In this document: one piece after another, positions 16,541 to 24,438 of the stretch | Layout of the letters: every line of letters begins with the position of its first letter | Position numbering within the stretch: the stretch's first letter is position 1 | DNA from: Chloroflexota bacterium | GTDB lineage: Bacteria; Chloroflexota; Anaerolineae; UBA4142; SHND01 | NCBI GenBank assembly: GCA_029778615.1 | Contig: JAKOPZ010000051.1 | Span: forward strand, 1-51,375 | DNA: 51,375 bases | Reading direction: 5' to 3' | The notes under the pieces: generated by a model | Database searches by the model: none | Told to the model about the DNA's origin: nothing | What the model saw: only the letters and a program-made list of their open reading frames with translations | Position numbers and translations under genes: made by a program

Positions 16541-17331
16541 ACGTTTTGCACCAACCTGCCCGGCGCCTCCTCGCCATCAAAATCGGCAACACCAATTTGG
16601 GCTTTGGCATTTTCGATGGTGACAGTTTAACGCAGCGGTGGCGCGCCGAAACGCGCACAGACAAAACGGCGGACGAATACGCGGCATTGCTGCTCTCTTT
16701 TTTTGAAAATGAAAAGATTGCGCGCGATTCCATCACCGCGTGCGCCATCGTTTCCGTCGTTCCCGCGCTCGGCGAAACAATGCGCGAATTGTCTCTCAAA
16801 TATTTTGGCGTCGAGCCGTTTATTGCGGCAGCAGGCACCCGGAGCGGCATTCGCGTACAATACGATGACCCGCGCGCGCTGGGCGCAGACCGTTTGGTCG
16901 CGTTGGTCGCGGCAAAACAAACGTACGGCGCGCCGCTGCTGGTGATTGATTTTGGCACCGCGACCACTTTTAACGTTCTGAATGCGCGCGGCGATTTTGT
17001 CGGCGGCGCCATTGCGCCCGGCGCGAACATGTCCGCCGATGCGCTCCACCGATTCACGGCGAAACTCCCGCGCATCGAAATTGTGCCGCCGCCACACGCA
17101 CTGGCGACGAACACGCGCGATGCGCTGCGTTCGGGAATTTTTTTCGGCTATATCGGTTTGATAGAAGGGATGATTGCGCGGCTGGCGCGGGAAATCGGCG
17201 AGCCAAATCTGCGCGTGATTGCAACGGGCGGCATGGCGCAGCTGTTTGCGCCGCACTGCGCGGCGATTCAAACGGTGGACATGGATTTGGCTCTGCGCGG
17301 ACTGCAAATTTTATACGAGTTGAACGCATGA
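16537..17331 (+). CDS. coaX: Type III pantothenate kinase
   Basis: 264 residues of the CoaX (ASKHA) family: phosphorylates pantothenate in the first step of CoA synthesis. GADRLV carries the catalytic Asp, VIDFGTATTF is the second nucleotide motif, and GGAIAPGANMSADAL is the substrate region. Oddly, the first motif reads AIKIGNTN: the position that is Asp in nearly all family members (D-x-G-N-T) is K15. Whether this lowers activity cannot be told from sequence. It sits with coaBC in one overlapping operon, which supports a real role in CoA synthesis. Confidence 0.9.
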   Translation: MNVLHQPARRLLAIKIGNTNLGFGIFDGDSLTQRWRAETRTDKTADEYAALLLSFFENEKIARDSITACAIVSVVPALGETMRELSLKYFGVEPFIAAAGTRSGIRVQYDDPRALGADRLVALVAAKQTYGAPLLVIDFGTATTFNVLNARGDFVGGAIAPGANMSADALHRFTAKLPRIEIVPPPHALATNTRDALRSGIFFGYIGLIEGMIARLAREIGEPNLRVIATGGMAQLFAPHCAAIQTVDMDLALRGLQILYELNA

Positions 17332-17957
17332 CACTTGACGCGATTTTTTTCGATTTGGGCAAAGTGATGGTCACCTTTGATTGGGACATTGCGATTCCGC
17401 GTTTTGCCGCGCACAACGGCGGCGACACGGAACGCGTGCGCCAATTTCTCGCGAATCCCTATCACGACGCGTTCGAGCGCAACGAATTTACGGAACAAGA
17501 ATTTTTTGAACGCGGACGCGAATTGACCGGCTTTGATGGAACGCTCGAACAATTTCGCACGTACTGGAACGAAATCTTTGCCGAAATTCCTTCCAGCATT
17601 CGCCTCTTGCGCGAACTTGCCGCGCGCTATCCGCTTTACGCGCTCTCGAACACCAACCCCTGGCACGCCGCGTATATCGAAAAACATTTTGGTTGGATGA
17701 ATTTGTTCACGACGCGTTTTTATTCGTTCATGCTCGGCGTGCGCAAGCCCGACCCGCGCATCTATGAACTCGCCCTCGCCGACGCGCAAATTTTACCGGC
17801 GCGCGCGTTGATGATTGACGACCGCGCGGAAAATATCGAGGGCGCGGCACGCGTGGGAATGCAGACATTGCACGTGCCAACGCCGCAGATTTTGCAGAGC
17901 GAACTGCCGAAATTATTTCCGCTGCGCGATACGCGCGTTCGCACCAACCTAACATGA
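17328..17957 (+). CDS. HAD-family phosphatase, YihX-like
   Basis: 209 residues. Motif I is FFDLGKV: nucleophile D9, with Gly at the +2 position, as in YihX/epoxide-hydrolase-like HADs. Motif II lies in ALSNTNPWH, motif III Lys in GVRKPDPRIYE, and motif IV in MIDDRAENIEGA. A helical cap lies at about 20-85. Start and end overlap the neighbours by four bases each (ATGA, ATGATGA). The substrate is probably a small phosphorylated metabolite; placement between coaX and coaBC hints at CoA metabolism, without proof. Confidence 0.87.
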   Translation: MTLDAIFFDLGKVMVTFDWDIAIPRFAAHNGGDTERVRQFLANPYHDAFERNEFTEQEFFERGRELTGFDGTLEQFRTYWNEIFAEIPSSIRLLRELAARYPLYALSNTNPWHAAYIEKHFGWMNLFTTRFYSFMLGVRKPDPRIYELALADAQILPARALMIDDRAENIEGAARVGMQTLHVPTPQILQSELPKLFPLRDTRVRTNLT

Positions 17958-19168
17958 TGAAATTATTTCAGGACAAAACTATCGTGCTCGGCGTGACCGG
18001 CAGTATCGCCGCCTACAAAGCCGCCACGCTCGCGAGTCGCTTGCATCAACTCGGCGCGCAAACCTACGTTGCCATGACCGACGCGGCAGAACATTTCATT
18101 GCGCCACTGACCTTTGAAACCTTGACGCATCATCCGGTGCTGCGCGACGTGCTTGCGCTTGGCGCAAATTCAGAAATCGAGCATGTGGCACTTGCCCAAC
18201 GCGCGGACATGGTGCTCATCGCGCCCGCGACGGCAAACACCATCGCCAAACTCGCGCACGGTTTCGCGAATGATGTTCTCGCGGCGATTTGTTTGGACAC
18301 CCGCGCGCCGATTTTGCTCGCGCCCGCGATGGAGACGGGCATGTGGGAAAACGCGGCGACGCAAGAAAATTTAGAAAAACTGAAACAGCGCGGTGTGATG
18401 GTGATAGAGCCGCAAGCCGGACATCTCGCGTCGGGCGCTTCGGGCAAAGGACGCATGGCAGAGCCGTCCGAAATTCTTGACGCAGTGCGTCATGTTTTCG
18501 CGCGCAACGGTTCGCTGGCAGGAAAACGCGTCGTGGTTACCGCAGGCGGCACGCGCGAAGCGATTGACCCGGTGCGCGTGATTTCGAATCATTCTTCGGG
18601 GAAAATGGGTTACGCGCTCGCGGAAGAAGCGTTGGCGCGCGGGGCGACCGTTGCATTGATTACGAGCGTGGACGATTTGCCTGTGCCGTATGGCGCGAAT
18701 ATTGCGCGTGTGGTTTCGACGCGCGATTTGCGCGAGACGGTGCTGCGCGAAATGCGCGGCGCGGACATTTTGATCATGGCAGCCGCGCCCGCCGATTTTC
18801 GCCCCCTTTCACCCGCCGAACAGAAAATTAAAAAAGAGGCGGCGGAAGATTTGACGCTTACGCTGGTGCGCAATCCCGACATTCTGGGCGAGGTCGCACA
18901 GGTGCGCGCCACCGATTCGGCGAACGCGCCGCGCGTCGTCATCGGTTTCGCTGCCGAGACGAATGATTTGGTCGAAAACGCGCGCGGCAAACTGGAACGC
19001 AAAAATCTCGACATGATTGTGGCGAATCCTGTCCCGCAAACGTTCGGCAGTGATATCGTCAAAGCAACCCTGCTGTTAAAGAATCATTACGAGGTGGATT
19101 TGGAACCAATGAGCAAAGAGGATTTGGCAGCAATCATTTTGAATCAGGCGGAACATTTGTTGAAATAA
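17954..19168 (+). CDS. coaBC: Bifunctional phosphopantothenoylcysteine decarboxylase/synthase
   Basis: 404 residues. The CoaC half (1-185) has the flavin-binding GVTGSIAAYKAATLASRL, PATANTIAKLAHGFANDVL, PAMETGMW (the common form is PAMNxxMW, so Asn is Glu here) and SGASGKGRM in the substrate lid. The CoaB half (190-404) has VVTAGGTREAIDPVRVISN and SSGKMGYALA for CTP binding, plus an acyl-phosphate region around NPDILGEV. It makes 4'-phosphopantetheine from phosphopantothenate and cysteine. ATG 17954 or 17957 are equally possible. Last gene of the operon. Confidence 0.95.
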   Translation: MMKLFQDKTIVLGVTGSIAAYKAATLASRLHQLGAQTYVAMTDAAEHFIAPLTFETLTHHPVLRDVLALGANSEIEHVALAQRADMVLIAPATANTIAKLAHGFANDVLAAICLDTRAPILLAPAMETGMWENAATQENLEKLKQRGVMVIEPQAGHLASGASGKGRMAEPSEILDAVRHVFARNGSLAGKRVVVTAGGTREAIDPVRVISNHSSGKMGYALAEEALARGATVALITSVDDLPVPYGANIARVVSTRDLRETVLREMRGADILIMAAAPADFRPLSPAEQKIKKEAAEDLTLTLVRNPDILGEVAQVRATDSANAPRVVIGFAAETNDLVENARGKLERKNLDMIVANPVPQTFGSDIVKATLLLKNHYEVDLEPMSKEDLAAIILNQAEHLLK

Positions 19169-19173
19169 AAAAA

Positions 19174-19201
19174 AAGTTCGAGGACTGCTCTCCTCGAACT
19201 T
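19174..19201 (-). terminator. Rho-independent terminator of the 116-residue membrane protein gene
   Basis: Stem AAGTTCGAGGA / TCCTCGAACTT with a six-base loop, followed on the minus strand by nine U. The stop codon of the gene is part of the stem. There is no T-run on the plus side, so it acts mainly on the minus transcript. Confidence 0.85.
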
Positions 19202-19550
19202 AATAGTCATCGCGTCTGCGCCGTCGCCGACTGCTGCCGCCGATAATACTCTGCCCCACTTTGCGCTGCCAATAATCGCGCCGCAGATAGCGCGTAAAAT
19301 TGTGATAAATCGCCGAACGCAATCCGCCAAGAATCAAGCGCGCGCCAACCACCAGAATACTCGCGCCGAGCGCGATGGGCAGCGCCAATTCGATTTGAAA
19401 AAAAGCAAACACCGCAACAAAAATCAAAACGGCAATCACAATACTAATCAATGTTTGATTGACGCGCCGTTTGCTGACGGGCATGTAAATAGTCAGGACT
19501 GCCGCCAGAATTCCCGCAATAATGCCGATGAGTTTTGGGTCAATGGTCAT
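19200..19550 (-). CDS. Small membrane protein with an Arg-rich tail
   Basis: 116 residues, three hydrophobic segments (about 6-22, 33-50, 53-75), then a positively charged cytosolic end (SSRRRRRRDDY). AGGTG precedes the ATG at 19550. No known family recognised. Lies downstream of NAD kinase with a 54-base plus-side gap and may share its transcript. Confidence 0.65.
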   Translation of the reverse strand: MTIDPKLIGIIAGILAAVLTIYMPVSKRRVNQTLISIVIAVLIFVAVFAFFQIELALPIALGASILVVGARLILGGLRSAIYHNFTRYLRRDYWQRKVGQSIIGGSSRRRRRRDDY

Positions 19551-19604
19551 CGCCGCACCTCAGGTTTCAGATGGGCGCGATAGTAGCACAAATTTTCTAA
19601 TCAC

Positions 19605-20462
19605 TCAACTGCCGTTCGCTTGCTCATCGTCGTCGTTTTCGCGCAGCCGATTGACCAACGTGCGATAGAAATATGTTTTCGCTTCGAGCCGCGCAAAGCG
19701 CGCGAAATTCGGACTCGCGCGGGTCTCGACAATATCCCCATCTTGCAATTCATAATCCGCCTGCCCGTCAATTGTCAAAATCGGTTTGTGCGGCGAATGC
19801 ACTTGCAGCGACACTTGCGCGCCTTCGGGCAGCACGAGCGAGTTGATGGGCGAGAGATAGGGTGAAATCAAGGTCAACAACATGGTGCGAACGGTGGGCG
19901 CAAGAATCGGTCCGCCCGCCGCGAGCGAATACGCAGTCGAACCGGTTGCGGTAGCGATGATGGCGCCGTCCGCCGCAAACAGTTGCAGACGCGCTCCGTC
20001 AATCGCGGCTTCGAGACGAATGACGCGCGCCAATTTGCCGCGACTGACCACCACATCGTTAATCGCATCAAACACGCCCATCTCTTGTTCCCCGCGCCGC
20101 CAGCGCGCTTGCACCATCATGCGTTCTTCCACCCAAAAGTCACCGTTCAAGAGCTGATTCAACGCGTCCAAAAAATTTTCGGGCTGCAGACCGCTCAAAA
20201 AACCGACGGTGCCAAGTTTGACGCCCAGCACCGGCACACCGCACTGCGCCGCCAAGCGCGCGGCGCGCAAAAGAGTGCCATCGCCGCCGAGCGTGAGCGC
20301 CAAATCTATTTCGTGACAAATTTTTTCCACATAGTCTTCTTGCCACGCGTTCGCGACCATCGGTTCGGGCGCGCCGCGCGCGACAATTTCCGCGCACCAG
20401 CGTTTTGCCAAATCGCGCGCAATTTCTTTGTGCGGGTGATACAAGAGAGCGAGACGATTCAT
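19605..20462 (-). CDS. nadK: NAD kinase
   Basis: 285 residues. GGDGTLLRAAR is the phosphate-binding signature. GVKLGTVGFLS matches the family GINxGxLGFL pattern except for Lys in place of Asn. INDVVVSRG, TATGSTAYSLAAGGPI and LVLPEGAQVSL follow in the expected order. It phosphorylates NAD to NADP with ATP or polyphosphate in the cytoplasm. Its -10 lies eight bases before the ATG, so the mRNA probably starts at the start codon. Confidence 0.95.
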   Translation of the reverse strand: MNRLALLYHPHKEIARDLAKRWCAEIVARGAPEPMVANAWQEDYVEKICHEIDLALTLGGDGTLLRAARLAAQCGVPVLGVKLGTVGFLSGLQPENFLDALNQLLNGDFWVEERMMVQARWRRGEQEMGVFDAINDVVVSRGKLARVIRLEAAIDGARLQLFAADGAIIATATGSTAYSLAAGGPILAPTVRTMLLTLISPYLSPINSLVLPEGAQVSLQVHSPHKPILTIDGQADYELQDGDIVETRASPNFARFARLEAKTYFYRTLVNRLRENDDDEQANGS

Positions 20463-20470
20463 AGAAAACG

Positions 20471-20478
20471 ATTATAAT
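20471..20478. promoter_or_regulatory. Palindromic -10 shared by divergent nadK and agmatinase genes
   Basis: ATTATAAT is a perfect palindrome that contains TATAAT on both strands: 20473-20478 toward agmatinase and 20476-20471 toward nadK. The nadK ATG is eight bases beyond its hexamer (leaderless), whereas agmatinase has a leader of about 30 bases with a GAGG site. Confidence 0.65.
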
Positions 20479-20517
20479 TGGTCTAGATTTTTTCTGCCAA
20501 TCAACGATGAGGTTGCC

Positions 20518-21462
20518 ATGAACTATCCACTCGACGCGCAAATCACACCACGCTTTGCCGGCAGTCCCACTTTTTTTCGCTTGCCCCAACAACAAAATTT
20601 GGATGGGCTGGATGTGGCGATTCAAGGCATTCCCTTTGACGGCGCGGCATCGTTTCGCCCCGGCGCGCGCTTTGGACCGCGCGCGGTGCGCGAAATGAGT
20701 TCGCTCCTGCGTCCATTCAATCGCGTGCTCGACATTGACCCGTATAAAATTCTAAATTGCGCGGATGTGGGCGATTGTCCCGTGAATCCGTTCAACACAA
20801 TGGAATCGCTCGATATGATGTCCGCGTATTATGAACGTGTGACGCGCGCGGGAATTTTTCCAATCTCATACGGCGGAGACCATTTGGTCGCGCTGGGCGA
20901 ATTGCGCGGCATTACCAGAGCGCGCGGTTCGGTCGCGGTCTTGCAGGTGGACGCACATCTCGATACGTGGGATACGTATTTTGGCAATAAATACACACAC
21001 GGCAGTTTTATGAAGCGCGCAATTGAAGAAGAGTTGGTGGATGTGAATCATTCGCTACAGGTGGGCATTCGCGGTCCATTGTTCTCCGAAAAGGATATGG
21101 ACGACGTGCGCGCGTTGGGCATTGAGATTTTGCCGATGGATGCGATTGTTGATTGGACGGTGGAACAAATCGCGCAAGCCATTCACGCGCGCATCGGCAG
21201 CGCGCCCGTCTTTATTACGTTCGACGTGGACGGCGTTGACCCTGCGTTCACACCCGGCACCGGCACGCCCGAAATCGGCGGATTCACTTCACAGCAAATG
21301 ATGGCGCTGCTGCATCGGCTGCGCGGGTTGAACCTCGTCGGCGCGGATATTGTCGAAGTGTCACCCGCGTACGACAATGCGGGCATCACCGCGTTGTTCG
21401 CCGCGCGCGTGGGATATGAAATTTTGTGTTTGGCAGCATTACAAAAAAATTTGTATCGGTAA
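20518..21462 (+). CDS. speB: Agmatinase/arginase-family ureohydrolase
   Basis: 314 residues, the usual length. Binuclear manganese ligands are seen in GGDH, DAHLDTWD and TFDVDGVDPAFTPG; GTGTPEIGG is also typical of the family. The overall layout, with THGSF downstream of DAHxD, fits agmatinase better than arginase, giving putrescine and urea from agmatine; guanidinobutyrase or another ureohydrolase remains possible. The gene diverges from nadK and has no other polyamine gene nearby. Confidence 0.88.
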   Translation: MNYPLDAQITPRFAGSPTFFRLPQQQNLDGLDVAIQGIPFDGAASFRPGARFGPRAVREMSSLLRPFNRVLDIDPYKILNCADVGDCPVNPFNTMESLDMMSAYYERVTRAGIFPISYGGDHLVALGELRGITRARGSVAVLQVDAHLDTWDTYFGNKYTHGSFMKRAIEEELVDVNHSLQVGIRGPLFSEKDMDDVRALGIEILPMDAIVDWTVEQIAQAIHARIGSAPVFITFDVDGVDPAFTPGTGTPEIGGFTSQQMMALLHRLRGLNLVGADIVEVSPAYDNAGITALFAARVGYEILCLAALQKNLYR

Positions 21463-21490
21463 GCACAGAGCTGCCCAGAACCGAACGTGC

Positions 21491-21496
21491 TATAAT
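21491..21496 (+). promoter_or_regulatory. Extended -10 promoter
   Basis: TGCTATAAT with the hexamer at 21491-21496, followed by a leader of about 23 bases and GGAGA before the ATG at 21526. Same extended -10 as at 15701 and 33489. Confidence 0.6.
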
Positions 21497-21525
21497 GCGC
21501 GCACACCAGTCACGCGGAGAAACCA

Positions 21526-22980
21526 ATGAACTTTGTCGAAAAAAATCGCAACGTCGAACCGCATTCCGAAAGTATTTTGTTTTTGTATTTGCAAGATGCA
21601 AACGGCGCGCCCGCGCCAAACAAAAAAGTAAAAATTTTTGCAGGTCCGCCGCCGACAGGCGAACCGCCCTATTTTGTGGACGACGACCCAAACAATCCGA
21701 ATCGCCGCACCGACAGCAACGGCAAATTTCAATTCATTGTCGCGAACGGCGCGCCTTCGCAGAGACTCGATTTCTGGGTCCAAGTTTTAGGGAACGATGG
21801 CGCGCCCGAAAGCAAACCACTTCAGTTTCCGTTTCCCGCCGGTGAAGCGCGTTGGGTCATTGTCACCGCCGCGCCCGAAGGTTCCGCCATGCCCGACCCG
21901 AACAATCCGAATCAACCGATTCCCGCGCCCGATTTGCAGATTGACCTGCGACTCGCGAATCAGGTGAACGTGAGCGTGAAACTCGCGCAGCTCGCGCCCA
22001 ATACGAAATATTGGAAATTGATTTCCGCGCAATACCAAGACCCCGACGAATCAGGCGGCAATGTCAACATTGTCGTCTTTGTTCAAGATGAACGCGGCGC
22101 GCCGATTCCCGGGCAGCGCGTCTTTCAAACCTTCCCGGGCGACCGCGCGCCCGGCGTCACCGATGAACGCGGGCATGTGGAATTTCCCATGTCAGGCGAT
22201 TCCTCGTTCGCGCCGGACCGCGGCGAAAGCGGTCCTTATTCGATTGTGATTGACGGACTGCCGAACGACCAAGTTGTCGGAATGGGGCTGCCTCTGCGCC
22301 GTCACGTGCAATATATTTTGACCTACCGCCGCGCCGTGTTTGCACCGCAGGAAACTCCTGCGCCCGAACCCGCACCCACGCCGCCCGCACCGACACCCGA
22401 AACACCGGCGCCAACACCAACGCCAGTGGGAAATTTACGCGGACGAATCGGAAACGCACCCGCCGGTGCGCGCCTCGTTTTGAAATCGGTCGCGCCTACT
22501 GCGCCGCGCACACTCGACGCGTTGGTTGCGTCCGATGGTTTGTACAGTTTTACAAATGTTCCCGTCGGCACGTACTCGCTCGAACTGTCAACCGTCGGCG
22601 TTATCAGTCCCGCGCTGAACCTTGTCGCGAATCAAACGGTCATTTTTGATTATCCCGTCGCGCCGCCCGCCCCCGCGAAAAAAGTGCTCAAACACTATTT
22701 GTTATTCGGACCGGGCGCGCAGCCGGGCACGCTGACCAATTTGATTCTCGCATTGGATTACATTGTGCATTTTGCGCCCGTCGTCGGTTTTTCCGTACAG
22801 GAAGCGCTGAGCGCGGAACGCGTTACGATTGTCGGCGGCGTCAACGCGGTGAGCGCGCAAGACGAGCAGCGTTTGCGCGAAAGCGGCTGTCAGGTCGCGC
22901 GCCTGCAAGCGCCGGACAGTTACGCGTTGGAAAATCTTTTCCAACAGTTGTTGGCTTCGGGCTCGGCATTTCCTTCGTAA
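21526..22980 (+). CDS. Multi-domain protein with carboxypeptidase-regulatory-like repeats
   Basis: 484 residues with no signal peptide or membrane helix. Two related beta-sandwich-like segments share a plan: ILFLYLQDANGAPAPNKKVK...TDSNGKFQF (about 15-70) and NIVVFVQDERGAPIPGQRV...TDERGHVEF (about 180-225). Each fits a carboxypeptidase-regulatory or Ig-like fold in which a Gly-rich turn separates strands. A Pro/Thr linker (about 280-305) leads to a third such domain (NLRGRIGNAPAGARLVL...YSFTNVPVGTYSLEL), then a C-terminal ~100-residue domain (KKVLKHYLLFGPG...) containing SAERVTIVGGVNAVSAQDE. Export, if any, would need a non-classical route. A separate function is not deducible. Confidence 0.7.
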   Translation: MNFVEKNRNVEPHSESILFLYLQDANGAPAPNKKVKIFAGPPPTGEPPYFVDDDPNNPNRRTDSNGKFQFIVANGAPSQRLDFWVQVLGNDGAPESKPLQFPFPAGEARWVIVTAAPEGSAMPDPNNPNQPIPAPDLQIDLRLANQVNVSVKLAQLAPNTKYWKLISAQYQDPDESGGNVNIVVFVQDERGAPIPGQRVFQTFPGDRAPGVTDERGHVEFPMSGDSSFAPDRGESGPYSIVIDGLPNDQVVGMGLPLRRHVQYILTYRRAVFAPQETPAPEPAPTPPAPTPETPAPTPTPVGNLRGRIGNAPAGARLVLKSVAPTAPRTLDALVASDGLYSFTNVPVGTYSLELSTVGVISPALNLVANQTVIFDYPVAPPAPAKKVLKHYLLFGPGAQPGTLTNLILALDYIVHFAPVVGFSVQEALSAERVTIVGGVNAVSAQDEQRLRESGCQVARLQAPDSYALENLFQQLLASGSAFPS

Positions 22981-22986
22981 TGCTGA

Positions 22987-23019
22987 AAACCTACGAGGAG
23001 CAATCCCTCGTAGGTTTTT
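22987..23019 (+). terminator. Rho-independent terminator
   Basis: Perfect 12-base stem AAACCTACGAGG / CCTCGTAGGTTT with a seven-base loop and a short T-tract. It lies just after the stop codon at 22980 and 13 bases before the next ATG. Confidence 0.8.
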
Positions 23020-23031
23020 CGCCCAACGCAT

Positions 23032-24432
23032 ATGAGCAAACTTTCTCTTCACATCAGCGATTGGCTCAATCCTGATATCGCGTATGATTTCATTGGCGAC
23101 ACGCGCCCGCCGATGGTCAAAGTGTTTGGCAACGTCGGTTTGAACGACACCAAAATTCAAGTCGCCAAACAACGTTCGCCAAGTACGGTCGTCGTGGGGC
23201 GGATGTATTTTCCCGAACAAGGCATCGAGCGCGACGAACGCGAACCCAAAGATACGGTTTTCAATTATGACGCGGTTGGTGACGCGCAGAACGCGTTTGC
23301 CCAAATGCGCGACATCATGGAAAAATTGCGCGGGCTGGTGGACGTGTGGGAAGGGTACAACGAAATTCCGATTGATACGCAAGCGCCGCTCACGGAACGC
23401 GAGTTTCAAAAGGCGCGCAACTTTAACGCGTTCACGGTCGAGATGGCGCGGCTCATGCACGCGAACGGAATGAAATACGCCGCATACTCTTTCAGCACCG
23501 GCAATCCCGTGCATGTGGAATTGTGGGACTTGTTGTTGGATGGCTTGCGCGCCAGTGATTATCTCGCGTTGCACGAATACATTGCGCCCAATCAAGAGTT
23601 TACCAATTTCGATTTCAGCATGTGCAACAAATATCGCGCCGCGTACGCGCGAATTCCTGCCGACGCGCGCCGGCCGATTTTAATTACCGAGTGCGGCGCG
23701 GACTATAACGGCGAACACGGCTACAAGGACAAAATCCCCTTGCCGCAATATATGGACATGCTCGCGCGCTATGACCGCGAATTGATGCGTGACGCGTACG
23801 TTGTCGGCGCGGCGATTTATTGTTACGGGATTGATGACAAAAAATGGAAAACGTATGACATTGGCGGCGACATGACGCGCGTCCTGCGCGAATATATTCA
23901 AGCGACGCCGACCCCGCCGCTCGAAATCCCGCCTATCGTCGTAACACCGCCGCCGACACCGGGTTTGATGTTGTTGGTTCAAGTATTGGGGCTTGCCAAA
24001 GAGGCGCGCGAAAAATTGCAGAACGGCGATGGCGCGGGCGCACGCGCGATTCTCGCCGACAAAGTGGTGCCGTGGTTTTACGCGTCCGCGCCGCAGCATT
24101 CGTCGGATTTGGCGAACGCGCAGGCGCACACCGCCGCGCGGTGGTTCGCCGAAGAAGCGATTCGTCAAATCGAAGCCGCCAAATTAGAGCAGGCGCGCGA
24201 TATTCTGGACCAACAAGTGTTGACGTGGCTCGCCTCACCCGGTCCGCGCGCGCTCGGCATCCTTGCGGCAGTGCCCGCCGCGCGGAAAAAAGTTGCCGCC
24301 GGAAAATCGCGCGCCAAGAAACGAACGCCGACGCGCGGACTCGGCGTGCTTTCGGCGGACGCGCAAACTCCTGCGCCGAAACCTGTCGCGAAAAAGCGCG
24401 CGGCAGCCAAAACCCGGCGCCGCCGCAAATAA
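23032..24432 (+). CDS. TIM-barrel glycoside-hydrolase-like protein with histone-like tail
   Basis: 466 residues. The first ~290 look like a clan GH-A beta/alpha barrel: WEGYNEIP places a likely acid/base Glu at 111, and ILITECGAD places a likely nucleophile at 220, with WDLLL, LALHEY and IYCYGIDD on other barrel strands. A Pro/Thr linker (about 298-318) leads to a helical region (320-415) with two similar halves (GARAILADKVVPWF and QARDILDQQVLTWL). The last ~50 residues are very Lys/Arg/Ala/Pro-rich (KKVAAGKSRAKKRTP ... KKRAAAKTRRRRK), like H1-type tails. No signal peptide and no clear ribosome site. The substrate is unknown. Confidence 0.7.
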   Translation: MSKLSLHISDWLNPDIAYDFIGDTRPPMVKVFGNVGLNDTKIQVAKQRSPSTVVVGRMYFPEQGIERDEREPKDTVFNYDAVGDAQNAFAQMRDIMEKLRGLVDVWEGYNEIPIDTQAPLTEREFQKARNFNAFTVEMARLMHANGMKYAAYSFSTGNPVHVELWDLLLDGLRASDYLALHEYIAPNQEFTNFDFSMCNKYRAAYARIPADARRPILITECGADYNGEHGYKDKIPLPQYMDMLARYDRELMRDAYVVGAAIYCYGIDDKKWKTYDIGGDMTRVLREYIQATPTPPLEIPPIVVTPPPTPGLMLLVQVLGLAKEAREKLQNGDGAGARAILADKVVPWFYASAPQHSSDLANAQAHTAARWFAEEAIRQIEAAKLEQARDILDQQVLTWLASPGPRALGILAAVPAARKKVAAGKSRAKKRTPTRGLGVLSADAQTPAPKPVAKKRAAAKTRRRRK

Positions 24433-24438
24433 TCTTCC

